Assembly: GCA_964030475.1 (NCBI GenBank)
Contig: CAXIPT010000011.1
Coordinates: 2,243,780-2,307,779, forward strand
Direction of reading: 5' to 3'
Source: Tethya wilhelma
Taxonomy: Eukaryota; Porifera; Demospongiae; Tethyida; Tethyidae
Length of the DNA stretch: 64,000 nt
The notes beneath the pieces are model-generated. The model ran no database searches. It had not been told where the DNA came from and saw nothing but the letters and a program-made list of their open reading frames with translations. Below are positions 34,556 through 47,400 of the stretch, piece by piece; the stretch's first letter is position 1; every line of letters begins with the position of its first letter. A program made the position numbers and the translations under genes.

Positions 34556-35164
34556 TAGTCTAGCCCTAGACCCCGCCTCTTTCACCAGTGAAAAATGGGG
34601 GTCTAGAAAAACTGGTGCACTTCCGGTGAAATTCTGGAATGTAGCTTCGTCATGATTCACGTGCAGTCTAACCTCAAAGATTTTGCTGCATTTTCGCGAG
34701 TAAGTTTTTTTTGTGTGTGTCAAAGCGGGATACTAACTTTAGAGTGAACAGTAAGCCTTTCGAGGAAAGAGTAGTTGGTAAATAATCTTCGTAGGATAGA
34801 TTGAGTCCTTCGAGTCAAGGTCACGCTAAACTCTACCACTGCTCATGCCTTTTAGCCAGACCCTTGCTACGCCAGACTAACCTGTTCCATTCAGAGATGA
34901 AAGCGCTAGCTTCAGCGATGTCAATTGTACGTTGTTTCCAGTTTCCAACAGGTTTCAAAACTTTTATACACGCTGGCAAACCTACAACTAATTTTCGCGA
35001 CTTCCACAATCAATGTTCAGTCATGTGACATGATTGTCACATGACTTCATCTAAGCGATCTGATTGGTGCCGCCCGATTTCTGGCGGAGAACGGCGGAAG
35101 TGCACCAGTTTTTCTAGACCCCCATTTTTCACTGGTGAAAGAGGCGGGGTCTAGGGCTAGACTA
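34556..35164. mobile_element. Non-autonomous DNA element, ~70-bp TIRs, 9-bp target duplication
   Basis: The element begins tagtctagccctagacccc and ends with the reverse complement; arms extend about 70 bp to the ctggtgcacttccg block. The 9-bp direct repeat ATACTTTGT flanks it exactly (34547-34555 and 35165-35173). No transposase is encoded. Long TIRs with a 9-bp target duplication are typical of the Mutator/MULE superfamily. Confidence 0.85.
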
Positions 35165-35294
35165 ATACTTTGTTACATAGTTGTCATTATATAAGAAGAT
35201 ACACTGAGCTCCAGCCTCCTGAGATGCTTTACCAACCCGTGACTTTTATACTGATAGCATAGATTGTAACGTAAGCTATAATATCCATGCTGAT

Positions 35295-35749
35295 TAGCCT
35301 CGTGAACCAGTCCCTCCCCGCTATGCTTATTGCTAAGCGCGGGGAGGGCCTGGTCTCCGAAATCACGTGAGTTGCGTCACAAAAAGTGCGCGTGGGCGGA
35401 AAGCTGTTCGGTGGTTTATCCGCCCATTCAAAATTAGCTAGCGCTAAAACCGCTCACAAGTCCAGGCAAAAAAATTTTTGCAGACAGTTTAGAAACGTAG
35501 CGCTTGTGTTCTAAGACTTTGAATTTAGCTTGTTTTAGCTTAGTTAGGCTTATTTTGTGAACCTTCTATGGCCAGGAAAAATTCTGTCACAGACTACTCG
35601 CGTATTTGCGTACAGCATGCGTAGGAAAGCCAGCGCTCCAACAAGAGCAAAAGGCAGGTACAGATACTAATCACAGCCATTTACAAGTAAGTTCGTACTG
35701 TACTTACATTGCGGGGAGCATAGCGGGGAGGGACTGGTTCACGAGGCTA
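35295..35749. mobile_element. Non-autonomous DNA element, 9-bp target duplication CATGCTGAT
   Basis: The left end tagcctcgtgaaccagtccc is matched by the inverted right end ggactggttcacgaggcta. CATGCTGAT occurs at 35286-35294 and 35750-35758. It shares TAG...CTA termini with the preceding element, from which it is separated by about 120 bp. Confidence 0.85.
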
Positions 35750-35827
35750 CATGCTGATAGTGTACAAGTAACTACCATATTAAACAAAAACTCAACTGTG
35801 ATATAGAATTTATGAAAAAATGAGAAC

Positions 35828-36115
35828 AAACAAGTGAAAAAAGCATTGGAAATGTAATGTGACATAGGAATGGCCAAATCATAAAAAAAGGAAGCGAACA
35901 ACATGGAATGGCTGTTTGAGTGTGTAAAGAATTATTCCTATGGGCAACATGAGGGACCCGACATGGGAAGAGAGTATATACTACATGCAGCCCATACAGG
36001 AATGATTCCGCACACACTCAAACAGCCATTCCATCTTGTTTGCTTTCTTTTTTATGATTTGGCCATTCCTATGTCACATTACTTTTCCGATGTTTTTTTC
36101 ACTTGTCATATATAC
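35828..36115. mobile_element. Foldback element with ~110-bp arms
   Basis: The arm caaatcataaaaaaaggaag...ggaatggctgtttgagtgtg (35828-35935) is reversed at about 36005-36115. Related arm sequence (ccattccatatcttgtttgc) recurs at 37770, so the family has further members nearby. Confidence 0.7.
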
Positions 36116-37060
36116 AGTAGTACGTATAGTAGGAATGGGCTGACTGTCAGACACAATACAAAATGTTAGTCACTACAAAATCATCTAGTCAAACAAAATT
36201 ATACCAACTGCGTGTAAGGCCAAAAACTCACAAAAACTTTCCTGAGCACTGAGTCTTTTAGAAAGCGCTATAGTGGGTAGCCACAATATCATGCCATTTT
36301 TGTTCTCCTAACATATCCTTCTAACTGACTTACTGTGTTCATTTTAATATAGGCGCCGCGTTTAGCCCCGACCACAATTATTACGGTTCCAATTAGAGGG
36401 GCCTTTTTGGATGCGAATTATTTTCAGGCGGTGCCTAATTAAATTGGAACCGATATTGACACGTGGCCGTGAAAGTGTCAGAGGCAGTAGTTTGTGTCAC
36501 AGTGGGCGACTATCTGCAGCTATTTTACTGCTTTTTAGCAGAGAAGAGTATACTTAGCAGTTTTTGCAAGTTCCGAGTCTTGATCGAGTCACGTTACAGC
36601 TACTTTTCAAGTTTTGTCTTCTATACTGACATTTGTCAGCTACTCGTTGAATTGCTGAGCTTGAGCGCGCTCGCAAATATCGAAAACGGTTCTAATTCAG
36701 AGGCGGCGTCCAAATTTAGGTGCCCTTACCAACTTAGTTAATTTTTTGGTTCCTATTAGTGGCACCTTTTGATTCTGAAATTAAATTTTAATGGTACCTA
36801 TATTAGAACGAATACAGTACTTGAAAAGGACTCCCAGAGAGCCAAAAAGTGTTGAGCCAACTTTGACAGAAGTTCTTTTCATGGGTACTATATTCTTTGA
36901 TACTTATTTTCATGACAAATAAGCCTAAACAAAAGCTAGAAAGCTCTGAATCTTCGAGGATACATTCAATGACAATTCAGCAATCTTTGTTGGTAGAGTT
37001 CAAAAGTCATTATCTATCCACGTGACATTATTATGTGCATTAGCCTCCTCCGGCAAATGT
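36110..37060 (-). repeat. Dispersed repeat, copy 2
   Basis: Read on the minus strand, the order of blocks follows 9310-9850: cacgtggatagataatgac, gctttctagcttttgtttag, gtcaaagttggctc, then cccattcctactatacgta. Extra DNA in the middle (about 36190-36820) includes a second element with tagaggggcc/gttccaatt blocks. Confidence 0.6.
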
Positions 37061-37149
37061 CTGTTATAGGTTACTCCATGCACTGCTTAGCCAACTGATT
37101 TGAACCAATTTAATAGTAAGCTACGGTACTATTGAAGAGATCAATTAGC

Positions 37150-37335
37150 ATCATACCCAGTCTCTCTCCTTTGACTTTGCACTAATGGCAAGGAAAGGGA
37201 GAGCCTGGGATCCCACATCACGCAAATGACTCTACAGGTAGAACGCTAGTAGAAAATAGCCTCATTCCCAGGCTCTCACCTTTGACCTTACACTCACGGT
37301 AAGGAAGGAGAGAGTTTTGTCGGAAATATCACATG
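37150..37335. repeat. Two partial copies of the TAGCCTC-type inverted-repeat element
   Basis: A short palindrome (cagtctctctcctttgac ... gggagagcctggg) lies at 37156-37215. A single arm at 37259-37335 (agcctcattcccaggctctc...ggtaaggaaggagagag) matches the arms of the intact element at 61651-62039. Confidence 0.65.
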
Positions 37336-38236
37336 AATTTCGTCATTGCTGACGCAATTTTCGCGACGAAATTTTTGCAGGGTTCATATTTTCGCGATTT
37401 TCGCAGTGGCGATCTGACCGCGAAAAAAAGAACCGTGAAAATTTGAACACGTGACTCGAATAGCACTTGCGCTTGTACTTCATTGCTGGATGTAGATTCC
37501 GCGAAAAAACGAACTAGCATTCCTACATACTTTATCGCGAAAATTTGGACCTACTAAATTTCCCGCTATACGGTATAATCCTTTCAGCGTGAACGAGTAG
37601 TAATTAAAAAGTAATTAATAAGTAGAGAAAATCAAAGCAAATAAGATAGAATGTTGTTAGATTGTGTACAGAATCTTTCTGTGAACTGCGTGTATAGAAT
37701 ACTCTTTTACCATGGTGAGTTCCTCATTTTGCCACAGGAATTATAAGAATTCTTACACAATCTAATAGCCATTCCATATCTTGTTTGCTTTCTTTAATGA
37801 TTTGGCCATTCCTCTGTCTCAAGATCATTATTTTTTTTGTACAATTCACATATTTTGAGTTTGTGTATGTGTATGCCAGTAATTAAGCCTCGGCGCGTGC
37901 GTACCATGTGCAGAGGATTACGGTAGTCATTTTGTCTGTCTGTCTGTTCCATCGAAATCTCAAGAAAGGCAGCTCTAGCGACAAATTTGATGGTACTTAC
38001 GTTCATATATCTAAATGATCTTGTAGATGTTTATTTTTTGGTGTCCACAACACTGTAGTTACTGAGATTTGAGGCTTTTGTACTTCTTTTGAGCACTTAG
38101 CTTCAAGACCACGCCTATTAATCCGGTGTGCGTTTTCTAGAATTAGTGTGGAAATTCAGATGCTGCGCTGTTGCTGTTGGTCAGTGGACTAGGCAAGACA
38201 TCCAGAAGTTGGTCTGCTTGCTATGTAAGCATATAG

Positions 38237-38613
38237 CAGGGGCGGATCCAGGGGGGGGGGTTTCTGGGGTGGCAACCCCCCCAAAACGAGTCAACTGCGT
38301 TGGAAATTTTGTACTCACGCTCAGCTAAATTATGCAATAAATTGTTTCTACTGCCGCTAAAGCTTAGTTTATAGGCAGAAATAAATATATTTAGTGTTTT
38401 AGCGCCAGCCTCAAAGCCTGGACGGCTACGTGGATACTTACCTCGCTGAGAAAATTATTGCTGCTAACGGTGTACTTTGAACTAAATGGGCGTGGCTGGC
38501 CATGTTTGGGGGCGGGGCTACGTTAATTTGTGGGCGTGGTTACTAAAATTTCGGCGCGCTTCACGCGCATCATTTACAACCCCAGTAATCTCAGAATCCT
38601 GGATCCGCCGCTG
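38237..38613. mobile_element. hAT-like MITE
   Basis: Terminal inverted repeats caggggcggatccagg (38237-38252) and cctggatccgccgctg (38598-38613) match the CAGxGGCGGATCCAGG ends common in short hAT-related elements. The interior is non-coding. A clean 8-bp target duplication is not visible (only tatag is shared). Confidence 0.7.
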
Positions 38614-39002
38614 TATAGATGTATTAGCGAGCATTCAAGTGCATCTTAGATAAATATAGCTGCTAAGTATAGCTCATCTGGTTAACTTGCTACACTGAGT
38701 ACACATTCCGAGAAACAGCTACTCGGACAGTGAATCATGATGAGCTCAGAAGCATCTATGATGCATTGCTTGTTCTGTTTCATCACAGAGTTATGTGGCT
38801 AACCTGACATAGTTGGATTAGTTTCTTGATACACTCATGTAATCTTTTATAGAGTGTACAGTATATGCGCATGTGACGGTGCACTATAGTACTAGTGTGC
38901 CGAGGCTTGTGCACCATCGGTGTAGTACTAGTGGCATGCAAGCATGGAGTGGGGCGAGCATGAACAAGCGCATGCGCATGGAATGTTACATGTAGGAATT
39001 AG

Positions 39003-39115
39003 CCTCATTCCAGCTAGGCTCCACCTTTGACTCTACATGCACTGAGTGTAAGGTCAAAGGGCGAGCCTAGTAATACATATGTGCTGTATGGAAATGAGGC
39101 TTGAGCATAATTATT
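39003..39115. repeat. Small palindromic relic of the TAGCCTC-type element
   Basis: Contains tagcctcattcc and a matching ggaaatgaggctt, plus the ctttgac/gtcaaag pair seen in the 61651-62039 element. Degenerate and much shorter. Confidence 0.45.
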
Positions 39116-39485
39116 GTTTGTTATAGCACTGGTGAAAGAGTATGGCATAAATACACAATTCATGTAAGAGACACATGGCTAAATTGGTTGACAGTGTTAA
39201 TTTTCTTTGAGTCCTCATGTGATGGTTTTGTGCCACGTTTTGGGCTCATTAGAAATAGAATGAGCTAAACAGTAGCTTAAGAAGCCTTTTAGTGCCAAGT
39301 GCTCTGGTTTTGCAGAGTTTTTCTGTGAATATTTGTATTGTGCTAATTGGCCACCCATGCCATTCTTGTGTATGGAACAGAGGACAAAAAAAGACTGAAA
39401 AAACTAGCTCTCTTGCTCGAAAATTAATAATTATTATTGTTTACATTGGATCGATGCATAATAAAAATTTCACTGTTTGTCCTAG

Positions 39486-40529
39486 ATCATGAAGAGCATT
39501 GTGTCCTACAACAAAGTGATGTCAATCCTGTCCTTAGACAATCTTTTGTATTCTACACAAAGCTGATTAAATCAATGTCCATATCTGAAAATGTTTGGAA
39601 AGGTATGTACACGATAAAAACAGAGCATATAGTGTATGTCACTACACAGGTATAGTGATGTGCACTTTCTTTCACTTTTACATTGACAGTAATTTTAGAT
39701 CAGGCTTTTAATAATTTGCATGCATGTTATTAATCCAATGAATCATATAATTATAACTATAAACAATATTGTCCAAACTATTTTTCTTCATCTACGCATA
39801 ATATTCCACCATGTAGTAGAAGGTGTACTCAATGTCACTGATCTTGCTAGATTAAAATTGGTGAAAAAGAATATGAAGAAGCTCCAAATAAGATTTGCAA
39901 GCTTGTTGCGGAAAGCCTATGTTGCATTACACAGCCAACATGAGCAAGGGGTCTCGGTGTTTGTGGCAAGCCTCTGTGCTGACAAAAGAAGCTCAATTCC
40001 ACTTTTTGAAGCAAAGGCTGTAGCGCTTATTAGTGAATCAACTCTTGAAGAGACATTCCTTCTGCTGACTGAAATGGGTGCATGGGATTTCATCAACTAT
40101 GACATCCTTGAGAGTGTCATCTCCGAGTTTAAGCTTGAGGAACTATCTAAATCCTTAGCTGAACACGAAAAGAGTATTGCCGAATTCATGAGTAAAACAG
40201 TTCTTGCAGATTACTTCAAAGTCTGGGATGGTTGCCGAAAGATTGAGTCCATGACTGATCGTGTCCCAGTGATTGCTAAGATAAGGGATGAATGGGGAAC
40301 ATACACACTGGCTAATGTTGCTAGCATGGAACGCAACCTTGCGTCAGGATTCCATCTCAAAGCAATTGTGTTGCAATTGGAGAAAGCAATCTCAGGAAGT
40401 CTGTACATTTTGTGGTCTGTGCCCAAGTCAATTGCTGCTCACATGCAGAGAATGATGGAAAGCTCCAACAGACCTCAGTTTGCCCAGTATGGAATTGAAG
40501 AGCTTCTAATAGGACAAAAAATCAATAAG
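39486..40529 (+). CDS. Two exons of a helical domain protein (sponge-type repeat family)
   Basis: Exon 39486-39602 (acceptor tcctag, donor g|gtatgt) and exon 39817-40529 join in exact phase, giving SENVWKVEGVLNVTDLARLK. The protein is helical. Its stretch LLTEMGAWDFINYDILESVI and the following FMSKTVLADYFKVWDGC, and VPKSIAAHMQRMM, resemble from memory a domain widespread in sponge and cnidarian proteins, often near death domains (pattern: W-D-F-x-N-Y-x-L-L-E ... W-x-V-P-x-S). No catalytic motif is seen. The last exon ends at a weak donor (aataag|gtttac), in phase 0, which is compatible with the acetyl-CoA synthetase exons that follow. The 5' start is not identified. Confidence 0.55.
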
Positions 40530-40656
40530 GTTTACATTAATATATATAATTTTTTTGCATTAGTACAAAGCAAAGATTAATGTTATTATACATGTACATG
40601 CAATCGTTTACTGACAGAAAATTAATGGAATGATCTCCTGTTTTTGTCTTTTACAG

Positions 40657-40995
40657 ATCTGCAGAAACAATAACCTATATGAGGAAATGTACGAGGAGAG
40701 TATTCAGTATCCTGAAATCTTTTGGCAAAAGATGACCCAATTGGTAAAGTGGATGAAACCCTCTGTATCTGTGAATTCTAGTGCTGTCAATACTCATTCC
40801 ATTAAGTGGTTCAAAGGTGGACAGCTGAATGTATCAGGTAAGGCATGGATGGTGTGATTTAACACAGAGAAGAAAGGAAATGTAACTAAACTATCATACA
40901 GAGAACTGCTTGGACCGCCATGTGTTGAATCTAAAAGATGCTGTAGCTATCATTTCAGTGAATTCTTCCTGCATTGAACATTATATAACATACAG
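40657..40995 (+). CDS. Acetyl-CoA synthetase N-terminal exons (partial)
   Basis: Exons 40657-40837 and 40902-40995 join in phase and read YEEMYEESIQYPEIFWQKM, KWFKGGQLNVSENCLDRHV and DAVAIISVNSSCIEHYITYR. This is the N-terminal signature of AMP-forming acetyl-CoA synthetases (FW...W; GGQLNVSxNCLDxHV; VAxIWE...ITYRE), closest in memory to the ACSS1 type. The family makes acetyl-CoA from acetate, ATP and CoA. Only the N-terminal cap is present; the AMP-binding core is missing because an N at 41037 and an inverted duplication follow. The first exon needs an upstream partner, and the nearest in-phase one is the helical-domain exon at 39817-40529. Confidence 0.7.
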
Positions 40996-41037
40996 GTAAA
41001 TACATGTTTGTGTAAGTAGCCTTAATTGTTTCATGAN

Positions 41038-41143
41038 TATCAGAGTTTCACAATGAAGAGTATAGTTTACCTGTAATCTTTAGAGCTAAGGGCAAGCTCT
41101 AAAGATTACAGGTAAACTATACTCTTCATTGTGAAACTCTGAT
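41038..41143. repeat. Inverted duplication beside a single N
   Basis: Arms tatcagagtttcacaatgaa (41038 onward) and the exact reverse complement ending at about 41143 flank an 8-10 bp spacer (aagggcaag). The right arm is coding sequence of the minus-strand frame at 41086-41553. The N at 41037 touches the left arm, which suggests a read-through artefact or chimeric join. Confidence 0.75.
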
Positions 41144-41560
41144 ATCTTTCGGTCTTTTTCCTGGCTGCTCGGTAACTTCCTAAGCTTATCTAATCTTGCT
41201 AGTAGCCGTTTTGTACTCTGAGTTATTGATTTAACCGTGGGCGGTTGATCATCAGGCCACCTTAGACCATACAAACATGATAGCCACTGAGTCAGAGTCA
41301 GATATGTGCAGGCAGAATGTCTGCACATAAATCGATACAGGTCTAGAACAATTTCATTCGTAACAATTGGTACTGAAGTAAGTCCTGTACATGTTGGCTC
41401 ATCAACATAGGCGAGAAGAGTGGTACTAGTGATATGTAGCTTCTGTAACGAAGCTCCCATTAACTCAGAAGTCATCCTACGACAAAATGGGTTGAGGTCA
41501 ATGAGGTCTATATGTACCAGTATATACTCAAGGCAATGATTTATGCAATTCAAAATTATC
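41086..41560 (-). CDS. Fragment of an uncharacterised protein, probably one exon
   Basis: The frame reads LNPFCRRMTSELMGASLQKL, CRHSACTYLTLTQWLSCLYG and TKRLLARLDKLRKLPSSQEK, the last being a basic helix. It starts with a non-ATG codon, so the true start lies upstream, perhaps after an acceptor near 41560 (cctag|ataatt). The 3' end runs into the inverted duplication. The layout resembles the helical N-terminal part of transposon-associated proteins but I cannot name it. Confidence 0.35.
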
Positions 41561-41698
41561 TAGGTAAGATATACTCTCAGACGTAATTTCAAAGCGGCCA
41601 CCAGGCCCATACTTAATAACTGGAGTGTGCTTGTGTTAAAACAAGATATAATCTAGCTTTGTCTCCAGGACCCTAATCACAATCCATTAGCTACCGTT

Positions 41699-42285
41699 TG
41701 CTCATGAATATTTTAATGAGCACGCGTAGTTATTTTAGTGCGGAGCAAACCGCAACTTGTGCAAAACTGTTGGCATGATTTTTTGGCGTCAGTTTTTTTT
41801 CCAAAGTATTCTACGTGTGACCGTATAAAGTGGCTCTTTTTAACCGGATTGTATGTGGGCAGGGCCAGATCTAAAAAGAAATTTGACAGCTCGTTCAACG
41901 ACAGAGAAACGGCAGCTTTTGTCTTCGCTTCTGCTGCAGAATCACGACAAGAAGTAAGTTTGAGCTACCATTTTTTTCATACTATAAGAAAGAGAAGCCA
42001 ACCGAATAGATCTGGCCCTGCAGAGAGTTGGAAATAAGCGTCTAACGCTCCCATAGTCGATCTGGAACGTTGCCTCTTGAAATGAACTGACGCCAAAAAT
42101 TTTTGGCTACTCTTTCTGTTGGTATCTCTGAGTGTAGTAAGCCTGCTAAGGTTGTCTTTTCGCTGTTTAGGCCTGAAAGTTAAAAAGAATAACTGTCTAA
42201 GCTGTTGTTTAAAATTTGGCAGGAAATTGCTGCAGTAATTTGCCAAAAAGAAACTTTTTATTCTTGCTCATTAAATATTCATAAC
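41699..42285. mobile_element. Foldback element with imperfect arms
   Basis: The ends atgaatattttaatgagc and gctcattaaatattcat are reverse complements. Inner pairs also match (ggcgtcagttttt with aactgacgcc; gggccagatct with agatctggccc). The frames inside it are by-products of this structure. Confidence 0.6.
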
Positions 42286-43984
42286 AGAATGTACCCGTAA
42301 CCTTAACCACAGTGTCATGCACAAACCTTTGGAGTCAAGTCAGGTGATGCTAAATTATGGTTTATTAACCATCAAAATAATGGACTGTAAATATTAAAGG
42401 CAACAGGGAGATTTTGGTATCATAACACTTGGCTTAAAAGGCCTAGGTGGCTTACTAATAGTTACTAGAAACTACCCAATAGTGTTTTTGGTTTATCAAT
42501 AGTCTCATGAAGAAGCGCTATTAACAACTCAAATATCATAAAACGCTTAAAAGGTATTTTTATTGAATAAACTATAAGAAATTACCTAAAAATGAAAGTT
42601 TAGCACCTTTAAAAACCCCTAAAACACTTACTTCGTTCAAACGGAAAGATCTCAAGTAGCAACAGCTCCTCTTTCTCGACAGGTTGGTTTGTGCCACGCT
42701 TGCCATTCTAATTATACGGAGAAAAAAATTCCGTAATTTTTTACGGAACGGAAGTCGCTAATTGTATGCAAGCTTGACCATCAGTTTGCTACTCAAACTC
42801 CGATTTCTTCAAGTTGTCTCCTCACGAGTGTGAGCCAGAGCCTGGCAGAGGGGCCTGAGTGAGATCCACCACCTGGAGGCCATTGGCAAGAGGAGACTGG
42901 AAGGGAGAAGATGAGAAAGATTGCATATACAGTCTGCCAGAGACTGCCTATGAAAGCAAGTGAAATAAACTCATTAAGTATTGTTCTACTCAATCAGATT
43001 GTGAGAAGTGATCAATAGCCTCTGCAAAAGTTCAATCTCCACAGACACAGCCACTGTATACAATCCAACTTCATGCATACATGATTCTATTACCACAATA
43101 ATCATGATAATAATTAAATTGATAACTTATAATATGGTGTCACAAGTCTCAACTTACTAGCTGAGCTGCATGCCTTATTCAGCCTACTAGGCTACTGATC
43201 AATGCAGACTTTTGAAATTAGTAAAGTTACAGAAAACTGAGTTATTTCAGGCTCATCATCTGACTCTCAAGCCTTTGACTTCACAACTTGCAGTACAGTC
43301 GCTAGCCACATTCAAGCATTGGATCACTGCTGCTGCATGTACTCAGCTATGTCGACTTCTTGACTGATCACTGACAGATTATGTAGAAAATCAAAGCAGA
43401 CACAAAACGCCGCCATCATGACAGCAATGCCAATGGGCAATCACAGTGAAAGTCACTGAGACTATAGCTATAGCTATATAGCTAGCACTGAGTTGAGCAG
43501 AATCTGTTGCTCTCTACCTTTGTTTTTTTATCTGCAGATGAACACTCAGCTCTGCAAACACTAAGTACAAGTAAAACAGTCACATTTCAAGCTCTAAACC
43601 TATTTAATTGTGACGACCTTTTCCTAGAGATGACCTTGCAAAAATTTTCTAAGTCCCAAAAGGGTGCGTCAGATAAAAAATAGCCTACCGTACGTATGAT
43701 AGTATACTTTTCTTCATCACAGTGCTATGCTATTGCATGATTTAGGTTACACTATTCATATCATTTAATTCACAATAATTAGAGCATTGTACGTATAACT
43801 TTTTTTAATATTAAATTAAAATCAAGTTAATATTAATCACAAAATACATATTTTACATACATGCATTGTACAGTTAATATACGTATAGANCATCGATTGG
43901 TTAATAGCTGATAATAATAAATCCTTTCTAAAATAAAGTTAAATTTCTCTTTCATTTCTAACACCTATCATAAAACCAGCATTG
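42286..43984. other. Gene-free stretch downstream of the reductase-like gene
   Basis: No supported gene. A single N at 43890 marks the exact point where similarity to 31965-32523 begins. Confidence 0.45.
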
Positions 43985-44399
43985 CTAATCTGTCTTCTTT
44001 TCTTTGACAATCCCTCCCTTCTTGGTGCCCGCCACCTTCATCCCAAACAGCCTCTTCAGGAGGATCACAATCATCTCAAAGGTGATGACGATGACAAAGT
44101 CAGGATGGAGGAGATGGAACTTGTGGACCCTCCCTGTCATTATGTCAGCCCAACGAGCAAGGAACTTGTCTCCCTTCCTGATCATGGCAGCTGTGGCAGC
44201 GTCCATGAGGATGGGATACCGGTAGGCCAGCTGGATGAGTTGCATGGACCTATGCATGGTGTAGGCATATAAGGTGTGGCAGCATGAATATATTAAATAG
44301 TACAACAAAATGGTATGGGAAAGAACACCAATAGGAAACAAGGAAGCTAGAGTGTAGAAAACATACTTGTGAACTATGTAAGGCAATTTGGTGTGTTTG

Positions 44400-44446
<47 letters not shown>

Positions 44447-47400
44447 CTTCTCACCAGTAAAAATCTGTTCCAAAAGAGTTGAGCCACCTGTTCTGATACT
44501 CTTCTAAGACAGCAGCATCAAAGTTGCCAGCAGTGAGGGCATCATTTAGAACACTAGCTGCAGTCCTTCCACTCTCCATTGCAGTATGGATACCCTCTCC
44601 AGTCATTGGGTCCACAAAACCTAACATTAAATTGCATATCATGACATCCACTTGCACGTCTGAAAGACCAACAATTCTCACACACCTGCCGCATCTCCAA
44701 TAACCAACAGATGATCATCAAATGTCCTCTTTTCACCACCGATTCTCAGAGAGGCTACAGAGCATATCAAAAGTCAACTATGACAAATCAAAAACATCAT
44801 GATGTTGAACTGCATGTACTGTGCATATTGTCATTCAAATGCATGCAGTGTATATACTACTTCACTCTCTTCAATGCCTATGACTCAATAGCTCAGTGGT
44901 AAGAGCATGAAACTTTGACTAAAATTCGAAGAACTTGGGTTCGAATCCCAGCTAATTATCAAGATGTTTTTCCAGATTTTCTATATAGATACCTGCTTTC
45001 ATTCTTTCCATTTTGGGCTTCTTCCCGAGAGCTCTGCTGATGTTGGGATCAGACTTGACCATGTGCTCGTGCCAGTAGGGTAGAGTCTCGTCAGTCACGG
45101 CTGGGTTGCCAGGGATGATGTAGATACAATAGTTGAGCTCATCATTAGGATGGCGGAAGAGAACAGCATAACCTGTAAAACAGGTTTGAAAAATAAAAAT
45201 CACTTTTAATTTTAATAATGCTTGTCTAGATTATAGTTAGACACTGTTTTGGAGGTTTCTACGTGTTTTAGAACATGAAGGCTGCTATATTATAGAATCC
45301 CGAGCGATACCCAATACCCGTTTTACCCAATACCCAATTTAGATACCCAATCAAAATTGAGGTTTGTACAAGTTGTACTCATAAATTTATTCATAGGTAC
45401 TCTATTTCACGTAGCAGGTCTCTATGAAATTTAGAGACCTGTAGCTGTCCAATCAAATTACAGTATTTAGACTAAGTAGTATCTAAGGTAAGGGTATTGA
45501 TGATTGTGATACCGTATAGCTCCAAATTTTCGTGGTTCAAAAAGTTCGTGAAAAGTCTGTCTTTGCCGTTTTGAGCTAATTTTCGTGAATCACGATCTCT
45601 GAAATTATATTGCCGATATACGGTTTTCTAAATTTTCGTGGAGAAAATTTTCGTGATATACGGTCAAATCACGAAATTCACGAAAATATTGTGCCACGAA
45701 AATTTGGAGCTATACGGTATACTATTTCCAACACATAAAGATACAAACACATATATCCTGTACAAGGTACAAACAAAAACACATTATATGTACGGCATTC
45801 AAGCACAATAGGCTAATGTGGTACACTGGTACACACAAAGAATTCAGTAATCTCTTTGACTACTAGAACATAACAACCGAACTTGGCATTGGAAAACCCT
45901 TATTGCATTAACCAGATACTTTTGTGTACGTTTGATGTGATGTATATAGTATCAATACATCTTAGGATGAGAAAGGACATTGTACAAAATTATCGGTCAA
46001 TTATTATAATTATTATGTAAAGCCTAAATTAGACATACCAGGTAGGAGAGATTTGTTGTAAAAGAGAACACCATCGGCATTGAATTTGTGACTCCCTCCT
46101 TCAATGTAGGCTCTAGAGCATGAGGTCTGAGCAGGTTGAGTAACTAGACCAAGCTGCTGAGCCATCCGTGACGGAGCACCATCAGCACACACAAACACAC
46201 GACTCTAGAGAGAGAGAGAGACAGACAAGTTATAATACACATGTGTTATGGAACTTAAAAATTTAAAGTTTAAATTGAATATGGGCCATTAATGACTTTA
46301 ATGCTTCAAGATAGCTATTAATATCTTGTCATTAGAGGCTAATAACTATAATAGTTTTCTGGCCGCTAGGGGTTACTGAACACATCATATCTACTGTATG
46401 GAAGTATTGACAGTAGATATTATGCAAAATAGCCAACTTTTGACTGGTAAGGCATAGGAAGCTGGAAAAGCAACCAAAAGAACGGGGAGAACGAGCACAT
46501 AATTTCCAATGGTGCTTGAAATTTTGGAAATTGGTTGACTTACAGTTACCACTAGTCTATCGAGCTAGACCCTCCTCCTTCGTCACGTTGCACGCGCCGA
46601 GAGAGAGGGTCTAGCAAAGGTCACGTTCAAAGCGCAATTAACAGAAACGTGGAATTAAATGTGCGTTAACAGTGCGCATTATTTTAGAGAAAGACGGCAA
46701 ACAGGATAACGAGATAGACTTTCAGCCTGAAAAGCACTCACTAGTAATAAAAAAAGAGCCTTTGATAGTCACAGGTCCATTATTAACAGAGTAGAAGTTG
46801 ATAGACTGGCAGGTAGTCAGGTAGAATCTGTTCCACACGCGCTGTTCAGTCTCTTTGTACTTTAGCTGCAAAGTTAAATGCCTTAGGCTTACATCTAAGA
46901 CTGTTTTCAAGCCTTTTTTGAGTACAAAAGCTCCAAAAACCATCTATAACTAGCATACTTCAGTGATAGAACACGCGGTTATTTCCACGCACGCAAACTA
47001 CCGCTCACACGTAAATTACTACCCAGAATCTGGGTAGTTGAATCTGATTGGTCAATTGAAATCTCATTAAACGTCACCTTTGCTAGACCCTCTCTCTCGG
47101 CGCGTGCAACGTGACGAAGGAGGAGGGTCTAGCTCGATAGACTAAGTTACCACTTACTTGGAATGTTTTCTCAGAGTTTTCAATGGTGACAGTCCACAGT
47201 CCTTTCTTCTTATCAAACACTGCATCTTTGACAGGATGCTCTTCCAACAGCTCAGCACCAGCTCTGGAAAGAAGAGCCACAATCATTAATGGTCATTATC
47301 TTTCATGCATGACAAAATTGTGACTAAATCAAAGAAATTAAGATCAACAATACTCAACTTTAGTGAGGTTGTGACTTTATTAAACAAATGACTGCCATGG

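Noticed and set aside
44885..44952. Functional tRNA gene
   Set aside because: A-box and B-box are good, but no acceptor stem pairs and the anticodon arm is irregular; kept as a repeat.
46722..46943. Minus-strand frame inside the 46553-47144 element
   Set aside because: Starts near the interior of a non-autonomous element, matches no transposase and lacks a splice context.
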